Counted from the stretch's first letter, positions 4,777 through 11,499 are shown. The stretch: 12,327 bases of DNA from DATBED01 sp036276195 (GCA_036276195.1 DATBED010000094.1:1-12327); one strand, 5' to 3'. Notes: generated by a model not told the origin, from the sequence alone. Made by a program: numbers and translations.

Positions 4777-5624
4777 TGTTGAGCGATGCCATAAAAACCG
4801 GGCGTTCGTTCTCTAAAGGTTCCAGGGCGCAAAATATCATCTATTCCGGAACGTTGGCTATGATAGCCGCATACAGCCAGCATGGATCTACCGCGAGAGG
4901 GCTGGCATGCTATTTACTAATCATGTTGCTGTATGCCGTTGCCACAAACTTTAATAACATTTCCGACCTTCAGACCGATATCCTGAACAAAAGAAACGAT
5001 AATCCATTCATAACAAGTGCCCTTAAGCGTTATGAGCTCACACTGTTTATTTGCGTATGCCTACTGTGCATAGTGGCGCTTCAGTTTAGTATGCGGCAGC
5101 CGGGTACTGCAATTGTCACCGCATCGTACCTAGTTCTTTCGTACATATATTCTGATTCGTTTTTTAGATTAAAATCCCGAGGCCTGCTCGGTACGGCACT
5201 GCTTTGTATTTGCTACGGCACGCTGCCATTGCTGTTCGGGTTTCTTCAGGGTGCACTAGTTCAGCCTCACTTAATGATAGAGTTGGCGTTATTCATGCCA
5301 CTTTCTATAGCGCCACTTATACTTGCCAAGGACTACAAAGATTATAAAGGAGACAGACTTACTCATAAAAAAACTCCTCTGGTGCTGCTTGGCTCTAAAA
5401 GACTATTCCTTTTGGCAAGTAGCCTAGCGCTTGTATCTGTTATTGCCTATGCCATTTTCGTAGTTACACATCATGTCAACTTGCTAATTGGTTTTGCAAT
5501 TGCCGCCAGTTACTTCGTGCTAACACGCCAGCTTCATACCGGGAAGGGCCACATGACAAGACTATACAAAACTGCTCTATTTTTAAGCCTTCTTGCAATG
5601 CCAGTGTCAACGCTCTACGGTTAA
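4776..5624 (+). CDS. UbiA-family prenyltransferase
   Basis: A 282-residue polytopic membrane protein of the UbiA superfamily, which transfers polyprenyl groups from a diphosphate to an aromatic or other acceptor using two Asp-rich motifs that bind Mg and diphosphate. Motif 1 is NNISDLQTDILNKR (60-73; N60, D64, D68). Motif 2 is KDYKDYKGDR (185-194; D186, D189, D193). The family signature YSxxxxRLKSRG is also visible (YSDSFFRLKSRG, 125-136). About seven to nine hydrophobic segments span the chain, and 282 residues is normal for the family. The acceptor cannot be told from sequence: menaquinone-type, heme or lipid acceptors are possible. The start overlaps the stop of the preceding membrane protein gene. 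The 3' end faces the pspC gene with a 10-base gap and no evident terminator between them. Confidence 0.88.
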   Translation: MLSDAIKTGRSFSKGSRAQNIIYSGTLAMIAAYSQHGSTARGLACYLLIMLLYAVATNFNNISDLQTDILNKRNDNPFITSALKRYELTLFICVCLLCIVALQFSMRQPGTAIVTASYLVLSYIYSDSFFRLKSRGLLGTALLCICYGTLPLLFGFLQGALVQPHLMIELALFMPLSIAPLILAKDYKDYKGDRLTHKKTPLVLLGSKRLFLLASSLALVSVIAYAIFVVTHHVNLLIGFAIAASYFVLTRQLHTGKGHMTRLYKTALFLSLLAMPVSTLYG

Positions 5625-5634
5625 TTCTGGAGGT

Positions 5635-6936
5635 CTAGGGTTGGGGGAAGGGTTTAGGCATTGAAGGAATTGGCGGGGCCATGAGGTCTTGATTTTCCAA
5701 CTGGAGGGCGTTTGGAGCATAGATGGTTATAGACAGGTTATAAGACCGGGGGAAGCAGAGCGTATTGCAGTTCCTTTGCCAGTCAAACTGGCTAGTATCA
5801 ATTAAGAGGTTTCCCTTGTTCGCGGTGGTCTTAATGGTAGACAGGTTCGGGTGGCCGAAGTAGTTTAAGGCTACATAGTATTTATTAGACTGCTGGAAGT
5901 TAATTGAATCCGTGCCTATAGCGTCGGCACTTACAGAATTAAACGGCGCGATGGAACGCAGAACCGTGTGAGTATTCACGTTATACCTATCACGGACATT
6001 GGGGTAAATGTTGGCCGCTAAAGCACCGCCGGCCGCCAGGCCAATAAAGAGCAAGCCGATTAACACTCCGGTTATCCAGGTGCGAATTGGCCATTTTCGG
6101 CGGAAAATAGCTATGCCAAGCAGCATAGTGAACAGACTCACCAAAGTTACGGTGGCCACGGCAATGTGTAGCACTAACTGCTCACGAAAACCAACAGGGA
6201 AAATATTATCACGCAGCCAAGCACCACTGTTCGCTAAGAAGTAAGTTTCGCCAGCGATTAATCCGAATAAAGCAGTTAGCCCCAGCAACACGAAGGCTAA
6301 ACCTACAACCTTTAAAAATAAACTAAATACCGTATTTACTGGCTCTGCCAGATTTTTGTGTATACGTTGGGCTGTGCCTTTGACATCGGCGTTACTAACA
6401 ACCTCCTTAAGGCCCTCAACCGTAACGGGCTTGCCAGCCATTTGCAAGCGGTCGCTAGACGTTCTGACTTCGGGTACGAGCAGCCACAGTAAAATATAGA
6501 GTAGTACCCCCCACCCAAAGGTAACAAATACCAGGAATACAAACAGTAATCTGACGAGTAATACGTCTAGGCCAAAATACTTAGATAACCCAGCTGCCAC
6601 GCCGGCTATCATGGCGTTGTCGGGGTCGCGGAAAAGCCGTTTACCGGTAGCCGGTTCGGGGGCGGCCAAGTCAGATTCACTGTCATTTTCTCTAAATTCG
6701 TCTGGGCTGCCCAACTGCTTTATTAAGAAGTCTACGTCTTCTGCCAAAACCACTTTATTGTTGTCGATGCCGCGTTCTGTCAGCAGCTCCGCCATCCGGA
6801 GCTCTATTTCGTTAACAATCTCCTTGTCTTCTACCTGTTTGGTTATGGCGTTTAAGTAGCTTTTTAGTTTATGATGCGCATCAAGCGAAATGGTAAAGGC
6901 TTGGCGTCCCAGGTGTACTTTAGTTATCTCGTTCAT
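5635..6936 (-). CDS. PspC-domain membrane protein with truncated DUF2807-like tail
   Basis: A 433-residue envelope-stress type protein. Residues 1-80 match the N-terminal module common before PspC in Bacteroidetes-type proteins (DAHHKLKSYLNAITKQ ... EIELRMAELL). The PspC domain is 100-157, with RLFRDPDNAMIAGVAAGLSKY and the membrane pair ending in YILLWLLVPE. Further membrane helices lie at about 202-230, 252-277 and 287-310. The C-terminal part (about 325-418) resembles the first half of a DUF2807 beta domain, then ends in a Pro-rich tail (APPIPSMPKPFPQP). It appears shortened. The start overlaps the stop of the padR gene (ATGA 6933-6936), with AGGAAA inside padR as a possible ribosome binding site. 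PadR-PspC pairs usually respond to membrane stress. Confidence 0.88.
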   Translation of the reverse strand: MNEITKVHLGRQAFTISLDAHHKLKSYLNAITKQVEDKEIVNEIELRMAELLTERGIDNNKVVLAEDVDFLIKQLGSPDEFRENDSESDLAAPEPATGKRLFRDPDNAMIAGVAAGLSKYFGLDVLLVRLLFVFLVFVTFGWGVLLYILLWLLVPEVRTSSDRLQMAGKPVTVEGLKEVVSNADVKGTAQRIHKNLAEPVNTVFSLFLKVVGLAFVLLGLTALFGLIAGETYFLANSGAWLRDNIFPVGFREQLVLHIAVATVTLVSLFTMLLGIAIFRRKWPIRTWITGVLIGLLFIGLAAGGALAANIYPNVRDRYNVNTHTVLRSIAPFNSVSADAIGTDSINFQQSNKYYVALNYFGHPNLSTIKTTANKGNLLIDTSQFDWQRNCNTLCFPRSYNLSITIYAPNALQLENQDLMAPPIPSMPKPFPQP

Positions 6937-7289
6937 TTGGACTTTCCTTTCTCTAAGGCATTAATTGAAGCGTGCAGGCGGTGGTAGGTACTTTTTAGCT
7001 CTTTCAATAATTCTTTGCCGTCATCGGTTAACCAGTAGTATTTACGTGGCGGCCCTTGTTCGCTTTCTTGCCATTCATAAGCCAGGATTTTATCTTTAGC
7101 CAGCCGGTTCAATAGGGGATACAAAGTACCTTCCACAACAATTAATTCAGCCGCGCGGAGGGCGCGAATGATCTCAGAAGTGTAGACCTTGCCGTCTTTT
7201 AGTAGTAAAAGTGCGCAATAAACTAACATACCCTTGCGCATTTGGGTTTCGGATTGACCGAGACTATTATCGTCACTAGTTCCGTTCAT
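6933..7289 (-). CDS. PadR-family transcriptional regulator
   Basis: A 118-residue winged-helix regulator. The core runs from MRKGMLVYCALLLLKDGKVYTSEII through the recognition helix region VVEGTLYPLLNRLAKDKILAYEW to the wing EQGPPRKYYWLTDDGKELL, which is the characteristic PadR motif (xxGxxRKYYxLTxxG). A short C-terminal helix replaces the long dimerisation arm of larger PadR proteins, as in the PadR-s1 subgroup. It forms an operon with pspC (overlap ATGA) and very likely represses its own operon. The promoter has -35 TTGACA and a -10 eight bases before the ATG; TAGTACTA (7291-7298 on the plus strand) lies between the -10 and the start codon and could be part of the operator. Confidence 0.9.
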   Translation of the reverse strand: MNGTSDDNSLGQSETQMRKGMLVYCALLLLKDGKVYTSEIIRALRAAELIVVEGTLYPLLNRLAKDKILAYEWQESEQGPPRKYYWLTDDGKELLKELKSTYHRLHASINALEKGKSK

Positions 7290-7297
7290 TTAGTACT

Positions 7298-7326
7298 ATG
7301 CTATACAAGGTAGATGGTAATGTCAA
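7298..7326 (-). promoter_or_regulatory. Leaderless promoter of padR-pspC
   Basis: On the minus strand the -35 TTGACA is at 7326-7321 and the -10 TAGCAT at 7303-7298, with a 17-base spacer. The ATG (7289-7287) follows eight bases later. The short palindrome TAGTACTA spans the presumed transcription start, a typical place for a repressor site. Confidence 0.65.
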
Positions 7327-7361
7327 GTATTTAGATAAGGGCTCGAAGGGGCCACCAAGCC

Positions 7362-7790
7362 TTAATTGCTTAGGGCTTTTTGGCAGGCCAGGCAGTAGCC
7401 TTGAATCTCTATCTGGTGTTCCGCCGGTTTGAAGTTATGGGTGGCCGCCAAGTTAGTAATAAATGCCTCTAGCTCAGCTTCGTTAATAGGAATTACCTTT
7501 TGGCAGTTTAAGCAAGTTAGGTGATGGTGGTGCTCGGTGTACTTGTCGCTCAGCTCAAGCTTGTACTTCCAGCCGATGTTAACGCGTTGGACTACTCCCA
7601 GCTCTTCAAAAATAGAGATAATCCTATAGAGGCTGGCGCGGTCAAGCTGGCCCTTGGCTAGGTCGTATAGTTCGTACATGCTTAGCGGTTCCTTACCCTC
7701 GAGCAGTTCGAACACAAACAAGCGTTGCTTAGTCACGCTCAGGCCATTTTCTCTTAAAACTGTTGCAATATCCTGATTTTTTCGCGACAT
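7362..7790 (-). CDS. Fur-family metalloregulator
   Basis: A 142-residue member of the Fur/Zur/PerR family, which binds a metal ion and represses uptake or stress genes. The N-terminal winged helix includes ENGLSVTKQRLFVFELL (14-30) and RASLYRIISIFEELGVV (51-67), equivalent to the AxVYRxLxxLxexGlv DNA-reading helix. The dimerisation domain has the His run HHHH (87-90), then CLNC (93-96) and CLAC (133-136), two CxxC pairs forming the structural zinc site. Which metal is sensed cannot be told. It is transcribed alone from a leaderless promoter, divergently from the membrane-anchored protein at 7922. The downstream His-rich membrane protein (8560-9195) could be a target if it is an iron or heme protein, but this is speculation. 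Confidence 0.9.
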   Translation of the reverse strand: MSRKNQDIATVLRENGLSVTKQRLFVFELLEGKEPLSMYELYDLAKGQLDRASLYRIISIFEELGVVQRVNIGWKYKLELSDKYTEHHHHLTCLNCQKVIPINEAELEAFITNLAATHNFKPAEHQIEIQGYCLACQKALSN

Positions 7791-7797
7791 TTCCGTA

Positions 7798-7827
7798 ACT
7801 ATAGCACTTTTTGCGACCTATTTGCAA
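7798..7827 (-). promoter_or_regulatory. Leaderless promoter of the fur-type gene
   Basis: On the minus strand TTGCAA (7827-7822) serves as -35 and TATAGT (7803-7798) as -10, with an 18-base spacer. The ATG starts seven bases after the -10 and no Shine-Dalgarno is present. To its right, GGGTA (7841-7845) and TACCC (7855-7859) form an interrupted palindrome around TATAAT; it could be a shared operator for this gene and the divergent one. Confidence 0.6.
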
Positions 7828-7885
7828 TAATCACTTCGCTGGGTAACTATAATATACCCGTTTACTTGCGATTGCGTGTGGAAAC

Positions 7886-7914
7886 TGTTACCAAGCTAAG
7901 ATTTGCTTTACAAT
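7886..7914 (+). promoter_or_regulatory. Promoter of the 7922 gene (leaderless)
   Basis: TACAAT (7909-7914) lies seven bases before the ATG at 7922, with a weak -35 TGTTAC (7886-7891) 17 bases further up. A second TATAAT at 7848-7853 would give a transcript with a leader of about 60 bases instead, but it lacks a good -35. Confidence 0.45.
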
Positions 7915-7921
7915 AGTTTGA

Positions 7922-8266
7922 ATGGCGCTGAATGCAACTTCTAATTCGTCTGGCCAGACTACCACGCAAAGCCCGCAATCGGCGGTTGGCTCAAGCGTAG
8001 GCGGTGCCCAAACCGGCGGTGTACAATCTGGCACACCCAATAATCTTCTGACCAGTTCGAATGGTATATCGCTATCTAGTACGGCCCTGACAACAGTTAG
8101 TCTTAACCCGGGTACTACAACTGCGACATCTACAACTACAGTGCCATTGGCTTCACCAGCCAAGCACCATATAAATAGTGTTTTGTTAGGCTTTTCCGGC
8201 CTATTAATTGTGGTGGCAATTGTGCTGTTTTGGGTAGCTAGCCGTTCAGTAAAAAGCACAACGTAA
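7922..8266 (+). CDS. Small Thr/Ser/Gln-rich protein with C-terminal membrane anchor
   Basis: A 114-residue protein. The first 75 or so residues are low complexity, rich in Thr, Ser, Gln, Gly and Asn and almost free of charge, so they are probably disordered. One membrane helix (about 83-106, VLLGFSGLLIVVAIVLFWVA) is followed by a short basic tail RSVKSTT. This is the layout of a tail-anchored or C-in/N-out single-pass protein whose flexible part would lie outside the cell; positive charges after the helix favour the C-terminus inside. I do not recognise a family. It is transcribed divergently from the fur-type gene across a 131-base gap. The minus-strand frame over the same bases has no coding character. 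Confidence 0.65.
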   Translation: MALNATSNSSGQTTTQSPQSAVGSSVGGAQTGGVQSGTPNNLLTSSNGISLSSTALTTVSLNPGTTTATSTTTVPLASPAKHHINSVLLGFSGLLIVVAIVLFWVASRSVKSTT

Positions 8267-8353
8267 GTCATAGTTTAGGCTTGCCAGTAACCCAGCATAA
8301 GCGTTATTATTGATGTGAGATCAAGCGAAGCATAACAATCTAGAGTACATAAT

Positions 8354-8381
8354 TTGACAAAATAACAAATTGGTGTATAAT
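8354..8381 (+). promoter_or_regulatory. Consensus promoter of 29-codon gene
   Basis: Perfect TTGACA (8354-8359) and TATAAT (8376-8381), 16 bases apart. The predicted start near 8388 gives a leader of about 53 bases, A-rich and free of other genes. The palindrome GTGATCAC (8394-8401) lies just after the start site and could be an operator. Confidence 0.85.
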
Positions 8382-8440
8382 AAATAGTGTTTCGTGATCA
8401 CAAACAAAAACCATCAAAATAAAAAGTAAGGAGCTTTAGC

Positions 8441-8530
8441 ATGAAAGCTAGTAGTGGGCTGACGTTTGAACTAGCTTCCGCTGATGCTAGTCTATTCGTT
8501 AAAATCGATAGGCTGATCAAGAAGTTATAA
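8441..8530 (+). CDS. Small 29-residue protein with strong expression signals
   Basis: The ORF MKASSGLTFELASADASLFV... ends in a basic KIDRLIKKL. It is very short, but every expression signal around it is strong. The promoter is a consensus one at 8354, a good Shine-Dalgarno TAAGGAG (8427-8433) stands seven bases before the ATG, and an 11-pair terminator follows 17 bases after the stop. Few genes in this window have such a Shine-Dalgarno. The C-terminal half could form an amphipathic helix with a cationic end; there is no signal peptide or full membrane segment. I do not know a family. It could be a regulatory peptide, a small ribosome-associated protein or a toxin-like peptide. Alternatively the transcript (about 8388-8580) could act as a regulatory RNA that also encodes a peptide. 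Confidence 0.65.
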   Translation: MKASSGLTFELASADASLFVKIDRLIKKL

Positions 8531-8547
8531 GCCAAAGCGCCAGAAGG

Positions 8548-8578
8548 AAAAAGTCCGGTCTAAACAGCCGGACTTTTT
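8548..8578. terminator. Bidirectional terminator between convergent genes
   Basis: AAAAAGTCCGG (8548-8558) is perfectly complementary to CCGGACTTTTT (8568-8578), 11 pairs with a nine-base loop. The A/T ends give a T tract in both directions, so it serves both the 29-codon gene and the converging membrane protein gene. The stop codon of the latter (8562-8560, minus strand) lies inside the loop. Confidence 0.9.
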
Positions 8579-9195
8579 CTATGCATCATGTAACGCAGGC
8601 TGTACTTACGAATCAGCAACAACACCAGAGTAATTATGTAGAACCACCAAACGTAAAGGAACCAGCCCATATGCAGTTGTGTGCCTAGCCGCAGACTGTG
8701 ATAGGCAATAGCCAACATGGCCAGATCACTTGAATCACGCAGCCAATGCCACCACTTTCGATCTCCCCAAACTCGATGTAACTCAAAAGCTAAGAAAACC
8801 AGCAAGCTGGCAGAGCCCAGCAGGGTAACCCAACCTAAACCAGGCGCTACATAAGACTCATAACTATGCGGCGGTAAGCCGAAACCATCGCGGTAGCGTT
8901 GGTAAATCAGCAACCCAGGATGCAACAAGATTAAGACTAACACCACCCAGCCGGTAATAGTAAAATATGGTTTTAAAGAAGCCTTGCCCACGCCAAACTG
9001 GTCACGGCCAGCCGCTATGGCATAATGCGTCCACATTAGGCTGTAGGCAACCAGGCCCAACAAAGGGAAGAGAACGTAGGCCGAGATCGGCGTTAGGTGC
9101 CAGCCATAATAACTGCCCCAAGCAGTTATTGCCAAGACAGATACCAGGGTTCCTAGACCAAAAGCCGCTATGAGCGGCATCGACACTTGCTTCAT
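8560..9195 (-). CDS. Six-segment membrane protein, possibly ferric-reductase-like
   Basis: A 211-residue integral membrane protein with about six helices (roughly 8-27, 36-60, 80-98, 118-140, 154-172 and 178-196). Histidines sit inside or at the edges of helices: H57 (WTHYAI), H92 (LLHPGLL), H140 (FELHRVW) and H166 (AYHSLRLG). The spacing and the phrases LLHPGLL and AYHSLRLGTQL resemble the heme-binding core of ferric reductase-like transmembrane proteins, but I cannot assign ligands with certainty. The gene follows the S53 peptidase by 60 bases. No Shine-Dalgarno precedes this ATG. An alternative ATG (9259-9257) overlaps the peptidase stop as ATGA, but it is in another frame and opens with the same eleven bases ATGAAGCAAGT. 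It ends in the loop of a shared terminator. Confidence 0.75.
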   Translation of the reverse strand: MKQVSMPLIAAFGLGTLVSVLAITAWGSYYGWHLTPISAYVLFPLLGLVAYSLMWTHYAIAAGRDQFGVGKASLKPYFTITGWVVLVLILLHPGLLIYQRYRDGFGLPPHSYESYVAPGLGWVTLLGSASLLVFLAFELHRVWGDRKWWHWLRDSSDLAMLAIAYHSLRLGTQLHMGWFLYVWWFYIITLVLLLIRKYSLRYMMHRKSPAV

Positions 9196-9255
9196 ATTGG
9201 GGCCTGTTTATAGCTATATCATAGCTTGTGGTGCCAAAAGTTTCTATGACTTGCT

Positions 9256-10395
9256 TCATAGTACGCCCAGGCCAGTCGGGCCGTCATAGCCGGTTGCGGC
9301 CCGGCACAGATAACTGCCGCAACTGCCATTACTACCGCTGATGATATCTCGGATAACGCCAGTCGAACCAGTGTATAGTTGCGCCGGCAAGTTCGTAGCT
9401 TGTGAAGCGGCCACCATGCCGGCCACTAAGGGTGCGGCCAGACTGGTGCCACCAACAGTAAACCAACCACTCCGCCCGCCACTGGCATAACTATCGTAAA
9501 TGGCCGCCCCGCTGGCCGGATCAGCGTCGGCAGCTATATCGGCAATGCTACGCATTTGGCACTTTTTATCATGCTGCCAAGCCGGTTTATTCTCGTAAGC
9601 ACTGCAACCACTCCCGGCACCTTCCCAGGCCGTCTCACTTAAGACCTTGCTGCCGCTCATCTTGAGGGTAGTGCCGCCGACGGCCACAATATTGTTGTTG
9701 GCTGCCGGGTAATTTGTGCCGTAGCCGTTATCGCCGGAGCTTACTAATACAATCACTCCAGCTTTACGGTAACGACTGTCATAGGCTGTTTCGCCGGTAT
9801 ATTCCGGGCCGCCGTAAGAGTTAGAAACAACCTTGGCGCCGTTGCTAATAGCGGTTGCCGCCGCCGTGCTTAAATTAGTCAGGCTAGGTGAGTTGGCTTC
9901 GTACAGGCTAATGCGGCACGAGGAGCACATTCCATGCACCGATTCGACATCCAAGCTAGCCTCAACTGCCCAGCTGCTGTTGGTGGCCGGGTAACTAGTA
10001 CCCCCACGCTGATCTAGCTTTTCAAAACAGCCTAATTGGGCAGCGCTAGTGCAGGTGGGCAACACCGGCAAACCAAAAGTTTTGCTAAAAACAGCTAAAT
10101 CACTTGCAACAGTAGGCGCATCGTAAGCTACAACTATACCCGCTTTGGTTGCGGCCGCGCCGCGGGAGCCGTAAGCAGCCTTAAAAGCTGCCGGCGAATA
10201 GCCCTGAGGGGTGTGACTTGTCATTGGCTCGACTCCATCACTATCTGTTAAGACTATGGCGTGACAGCGGGCTGTGCCTGCTGTAGCTGCAGTCGAACAG
10301 ACTTTTCGGGAATGCGATAAGGCAGCCGTATGCCCGCCAAAAACTAAACTTATATTCCAGAAAAAAGTCACTAACAGCAATAGGTAACGTCTCAT
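9256..10395 (-). CDS. Secreted S53 (sedolisin) serine-carboxyl peptidase
   Basis: A 379-residue protease. A signal peptide covers about 1-21 (RRYLLLLVTFFWNISLVFG). The S53 catalytic set is complete: E145 and D149 in WAVEASLDVE, D222 in SSGDNG (oxyanion hole) and S318 in GGTSLAAP. The C-terminal calcium site is also complete, with D350-I351-I352 and ATGYDGPTGLG (367-377). Ten or more Cys residues, several in close pairs (C115/C123, C157/C160, C264/C279, C359/C364), suggest disulfides and an extracellular location. The large pro-domain typical of sedolisins and kumamolisins is missing: only about 40 residues separate the signal peptide from the start of the mature-like core (GYSPAAFKAAYG, 65-76). 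The ATG has a good Shine-Dalgarno, AAGGAG, seven bases upstream. A role in degrading host or environmental protein is plausible. Confidence 0.92.
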   Translation of the reverse strand: MRRYLLLLVTFFWNISLVFGGHTAALSHSRKVCSTAATAGTARCHAIVLTDSDGVEPMTSHTPQGYSPAAFKAAYGSRGAAATKAGIVVAYDAPTVASDLAVFSKTFGLPVLPTCTSAAQLGCFEKLDQRGGTSYPATNSSWAVEASLDVESVHGMCSSCRISLYEANSPSLTNLSTAAATAISNGAKVVSNSYGGPEYTGETAYDSRYRKAGVIVLVSSGDNGYGTNYPAANNNIVAVGGTTLKMSGSKVLSETAWEGAGSGCSAYENKPAWQHDKKCQMRSIADIAADADPASGAAIYDSYASGGRSGWFTVGGTSLAAPLVAGMVAASQATNLPAQLYTGSTGVIRDIISGSNGSCGSYLCRAATGYDGPTGLGVL

Positions 10396-10554
10396 AGGAC
10401 TCTCCTTTTAATTAATTTGTAGACCCATCCTACTGCTGGTCTTTTGGCTTACCAAATAGTTTGTCGATTAAGATTACAACAATCAGCGACTCATCTGTAA
10501 AAGATTAAAAAGTTATTAAATCCAGGATTTATATAAGCTAGCCCAAGGTTAGTT
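10396..10554 (-). promoter_or_regulatory. Peptidase gene upstream region with ribosome binding site
   Basis: Minus strand: AAGGAG (10407-10402) is the Shine-Dalgarno of the S53 gene, seven bases before its ATG. I found no convincing -35/-10 pair. The perfect palindrome AAATCC-A-GGATTT (10518-10530) followed on the minus strand by AATAACTTTTT could be a weak terminator for the 10555-10797 gene. Confidence 0.5.
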
Positions 10555-10797
10555 TTATTCTTTGTCTTTTCTATGAAGAATAACGTCTTTGCCACGTGCC
10601 ATGTCCTTCAAGACTGTGTCTAGCACTCGTGTGTTCTGGACGTGGTTACGGTAAATAGCGACCAGCGTTCCAATTATGGCGAATTCGGTAATGTCGCCTC
10701 CAATTCCCGACCAAAAATTATACATATGTGTCGAAAAAGCGTCTTGACCAAAGTTGACGCCCATAAAGTCCATTAACCAGTGCCAGATATGTGCCAT
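10555..10797 (-). CDS. Small single-pass membrane protein with FWSGIGxD motif
   Basis: An 80-residue protein with Trp/His/Met-rich N-terminus (MAHIWHWLMDFMG). The motif YNFWSGIGGDITEFAIIGTLVAIYRNH (26-52) holds one membrane helix (about 34-49), and a charged C-terminal tail (KDMARGKDVILHRKDKE) follows. The phrase FWSGIGxDIxE followed by a short helix and a His/Arg end is familiar to me from small membrane proteins of actinobacteria and their phages; the function there is unknown as far as I know. The TATAAT (10817-10812, minus strand) lies 14 bases before the ATG, giving at most a very short leader, and no Shine-Dalgarno is seen. It is a single gene, with its upstream side occupied by the palindrome at 10842-10983. 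Confidence 0.7.
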   Translation of the reverse strand: MAHIWHWLMDFMGVNFGQDAFSTHMYNFWSGIGGDITEFAIIGTLVAIYRNHVQNTRVLDTVLKDMARGKDVILHRKDKE

Positions 10798-10811
10798 ATG
10801 ATTTCGAGCCT

Positions 10812-10817
10812 ATTATA
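10812..10817 (-). promoter_or_regulatory. -10 box of the 10555-10797 gene
   Basis: TATAAT on the minus strand, 14 bases before the ATG. Only a poor -35 (GGCTTC region, about 10835-10841) is present at the right distance, so the promoter is either weak or activator-dependent. Confidence 0.45.
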
Positions 10818-10841
10818 ACAAAACCCGCAAATGAGGAAGCC

Positions 10842-10983
10842 TTACCAACCTGAATCTCAAAACCCCCAGGAATAGACTTCATCTACTTCTAAAAGACACT
10901 GTCGAGATAGTAAGTAGTACTTACTAAGTCGACAGCGCAACAGAGAGGTGAATTGAGCAGGAGTTTTGAGACTCAGGGTTACC
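10842..10983. repeat. Imperfect palindrome with nested hairpin, possible MITE or structured RNA
   Basis: The outer arms 10847-10867 and 10960-10980 are inverted copies, about 18 of 21 positions with one extra base (CTCAAAAC against GTTTTGAG at the core). At the centre, CTGTCGA (10899-10905) pairs with TCGACAG (10929-10935), and inside that AGTAAGT (10909-10915) with ACTTACT (10919-10925). Between them the arms are partly complementary (TTCATCT against AGGTGAA), giving a long rod with a central bubble. TTACC stands at both borders (10842-10846 and 10979-10983) and could be a 5-base target duplication. No ORF of note lies inside, and there is no T tract for a terminator. Confidence 0.6.
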
Positions 10984-10992
10984 ATCAACCCG

Positions 10993-11436
10993 CTAGTTTA
11001 TGGCGAAATAATCGCCTAACGCATCCTTTAAAACGTAATCTTTAAATTCATTTAAGGCTTTCGGATGTAACTCGCCACTTTGAGCAAGGCTGTCAGAGCC
11101 ACATAATATGTATCTTATAGGGGGTTCTCCCTTAGATAGTGATATTGTTCCCGCGCAGACGAGCTTGCCACTGTATGTCATTGCTGTATCTGGTTCTTCC
11201 AGTAGCCTAGAGTACATGGCAGCGTGTGATTCACTGGCGGTAAATACGGGCATTATTCCATCTACTACAACAAACTTTACCGTGGACTCTCGTTTATGAT
11301 TTGACGGCCCTTCCACCAACTCCTTTACTTGCCGGTCAAATAGGTCAAGATCAAAAGTGTCTGGGCCGTTTAACTTAATGGGAAAAAAGGGTATGTTCTC
11401 ATCTGTCTTGGTCATTTTTTCTACAGTAGCAGACAT
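10993..11436 (-). CDS. Unknown soluble protein
   Basis: A 147-residue protein I cannot assign. It has no signal peptide or membrane helix and is mildly acidic. The middle reads as alternating strands and turns (VKFVVVDGIMPVFTASESHAAMYSRLL, then KLVCAGTISLSKGEPPIRYILCGSDSLAQSG), and a helical C-terminus (HPKALNEFKDYVLKDALGDYF) follows. VVVDGIMPVFT and YILCGSDS look like buried beta strands of an alpha/beta fold. The promoter is leaderless in type: TATAAT at 11450-11445 on the minus strand, eight bases before the ATG, in a very A/T-rich stretch. It is a single gene with 63 bases to its upstream neighbour, which is on the same strand. Confidence 0.7.
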   Translation of the reverse strand: MSATVEKMTKTDENIPFFPIKLNGPDTFDLDLFDRQVKELVEGPSNHKRESTVKFVVVDGIMPVFTASESHAAMYSRLLEEPDTAMTYSGKLVCAGTISLSKGEPPIRYILCGSDSLAQSGELHPKALNEFKDYVLKDALGDYFAIN

Positions 11437-11444
11437 AATGTTAT

Positions 11445-11450
11445 ATTATA
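11445..11450 (-). promoter_or_regulatory. -10 box of the 10993-11436 gene (leaderless)
   Basis: TATAAT on the minus strand with eight bases to the ATG. The surrounding run of A and T makes the exact -35 uncertain. Confidence 0.5.
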
Positions 11451-11499
11451 TAATAATCTATGTTAAAAACCTAATTAACGGCTAATCAAACGCTCAAAA

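Noticed and set aside
7888..8271. Minus-strand frame of 127 codons opposite the 7922 gene
   Set aside because: It is the reverse of a repetitive Thr/Ser/Gln-rich gene; the plus-strand frame has a proper membrane helix and promoter.
9002..9259. 85-codon minus-strand frame starting at the ATGA overlap
   Set aside because: It runs out of frame through the membrane protein gene and has no membrane or domain pattern of its own after about residue 30; kept only as a possible frameshift hint.
10847..10980. 6S RNA
   Set aside because: The rod with a bubble is reminiscent, but it is shorter than usual, has no clear promoter or terminator and I cannot see the conserved bubble sequence.
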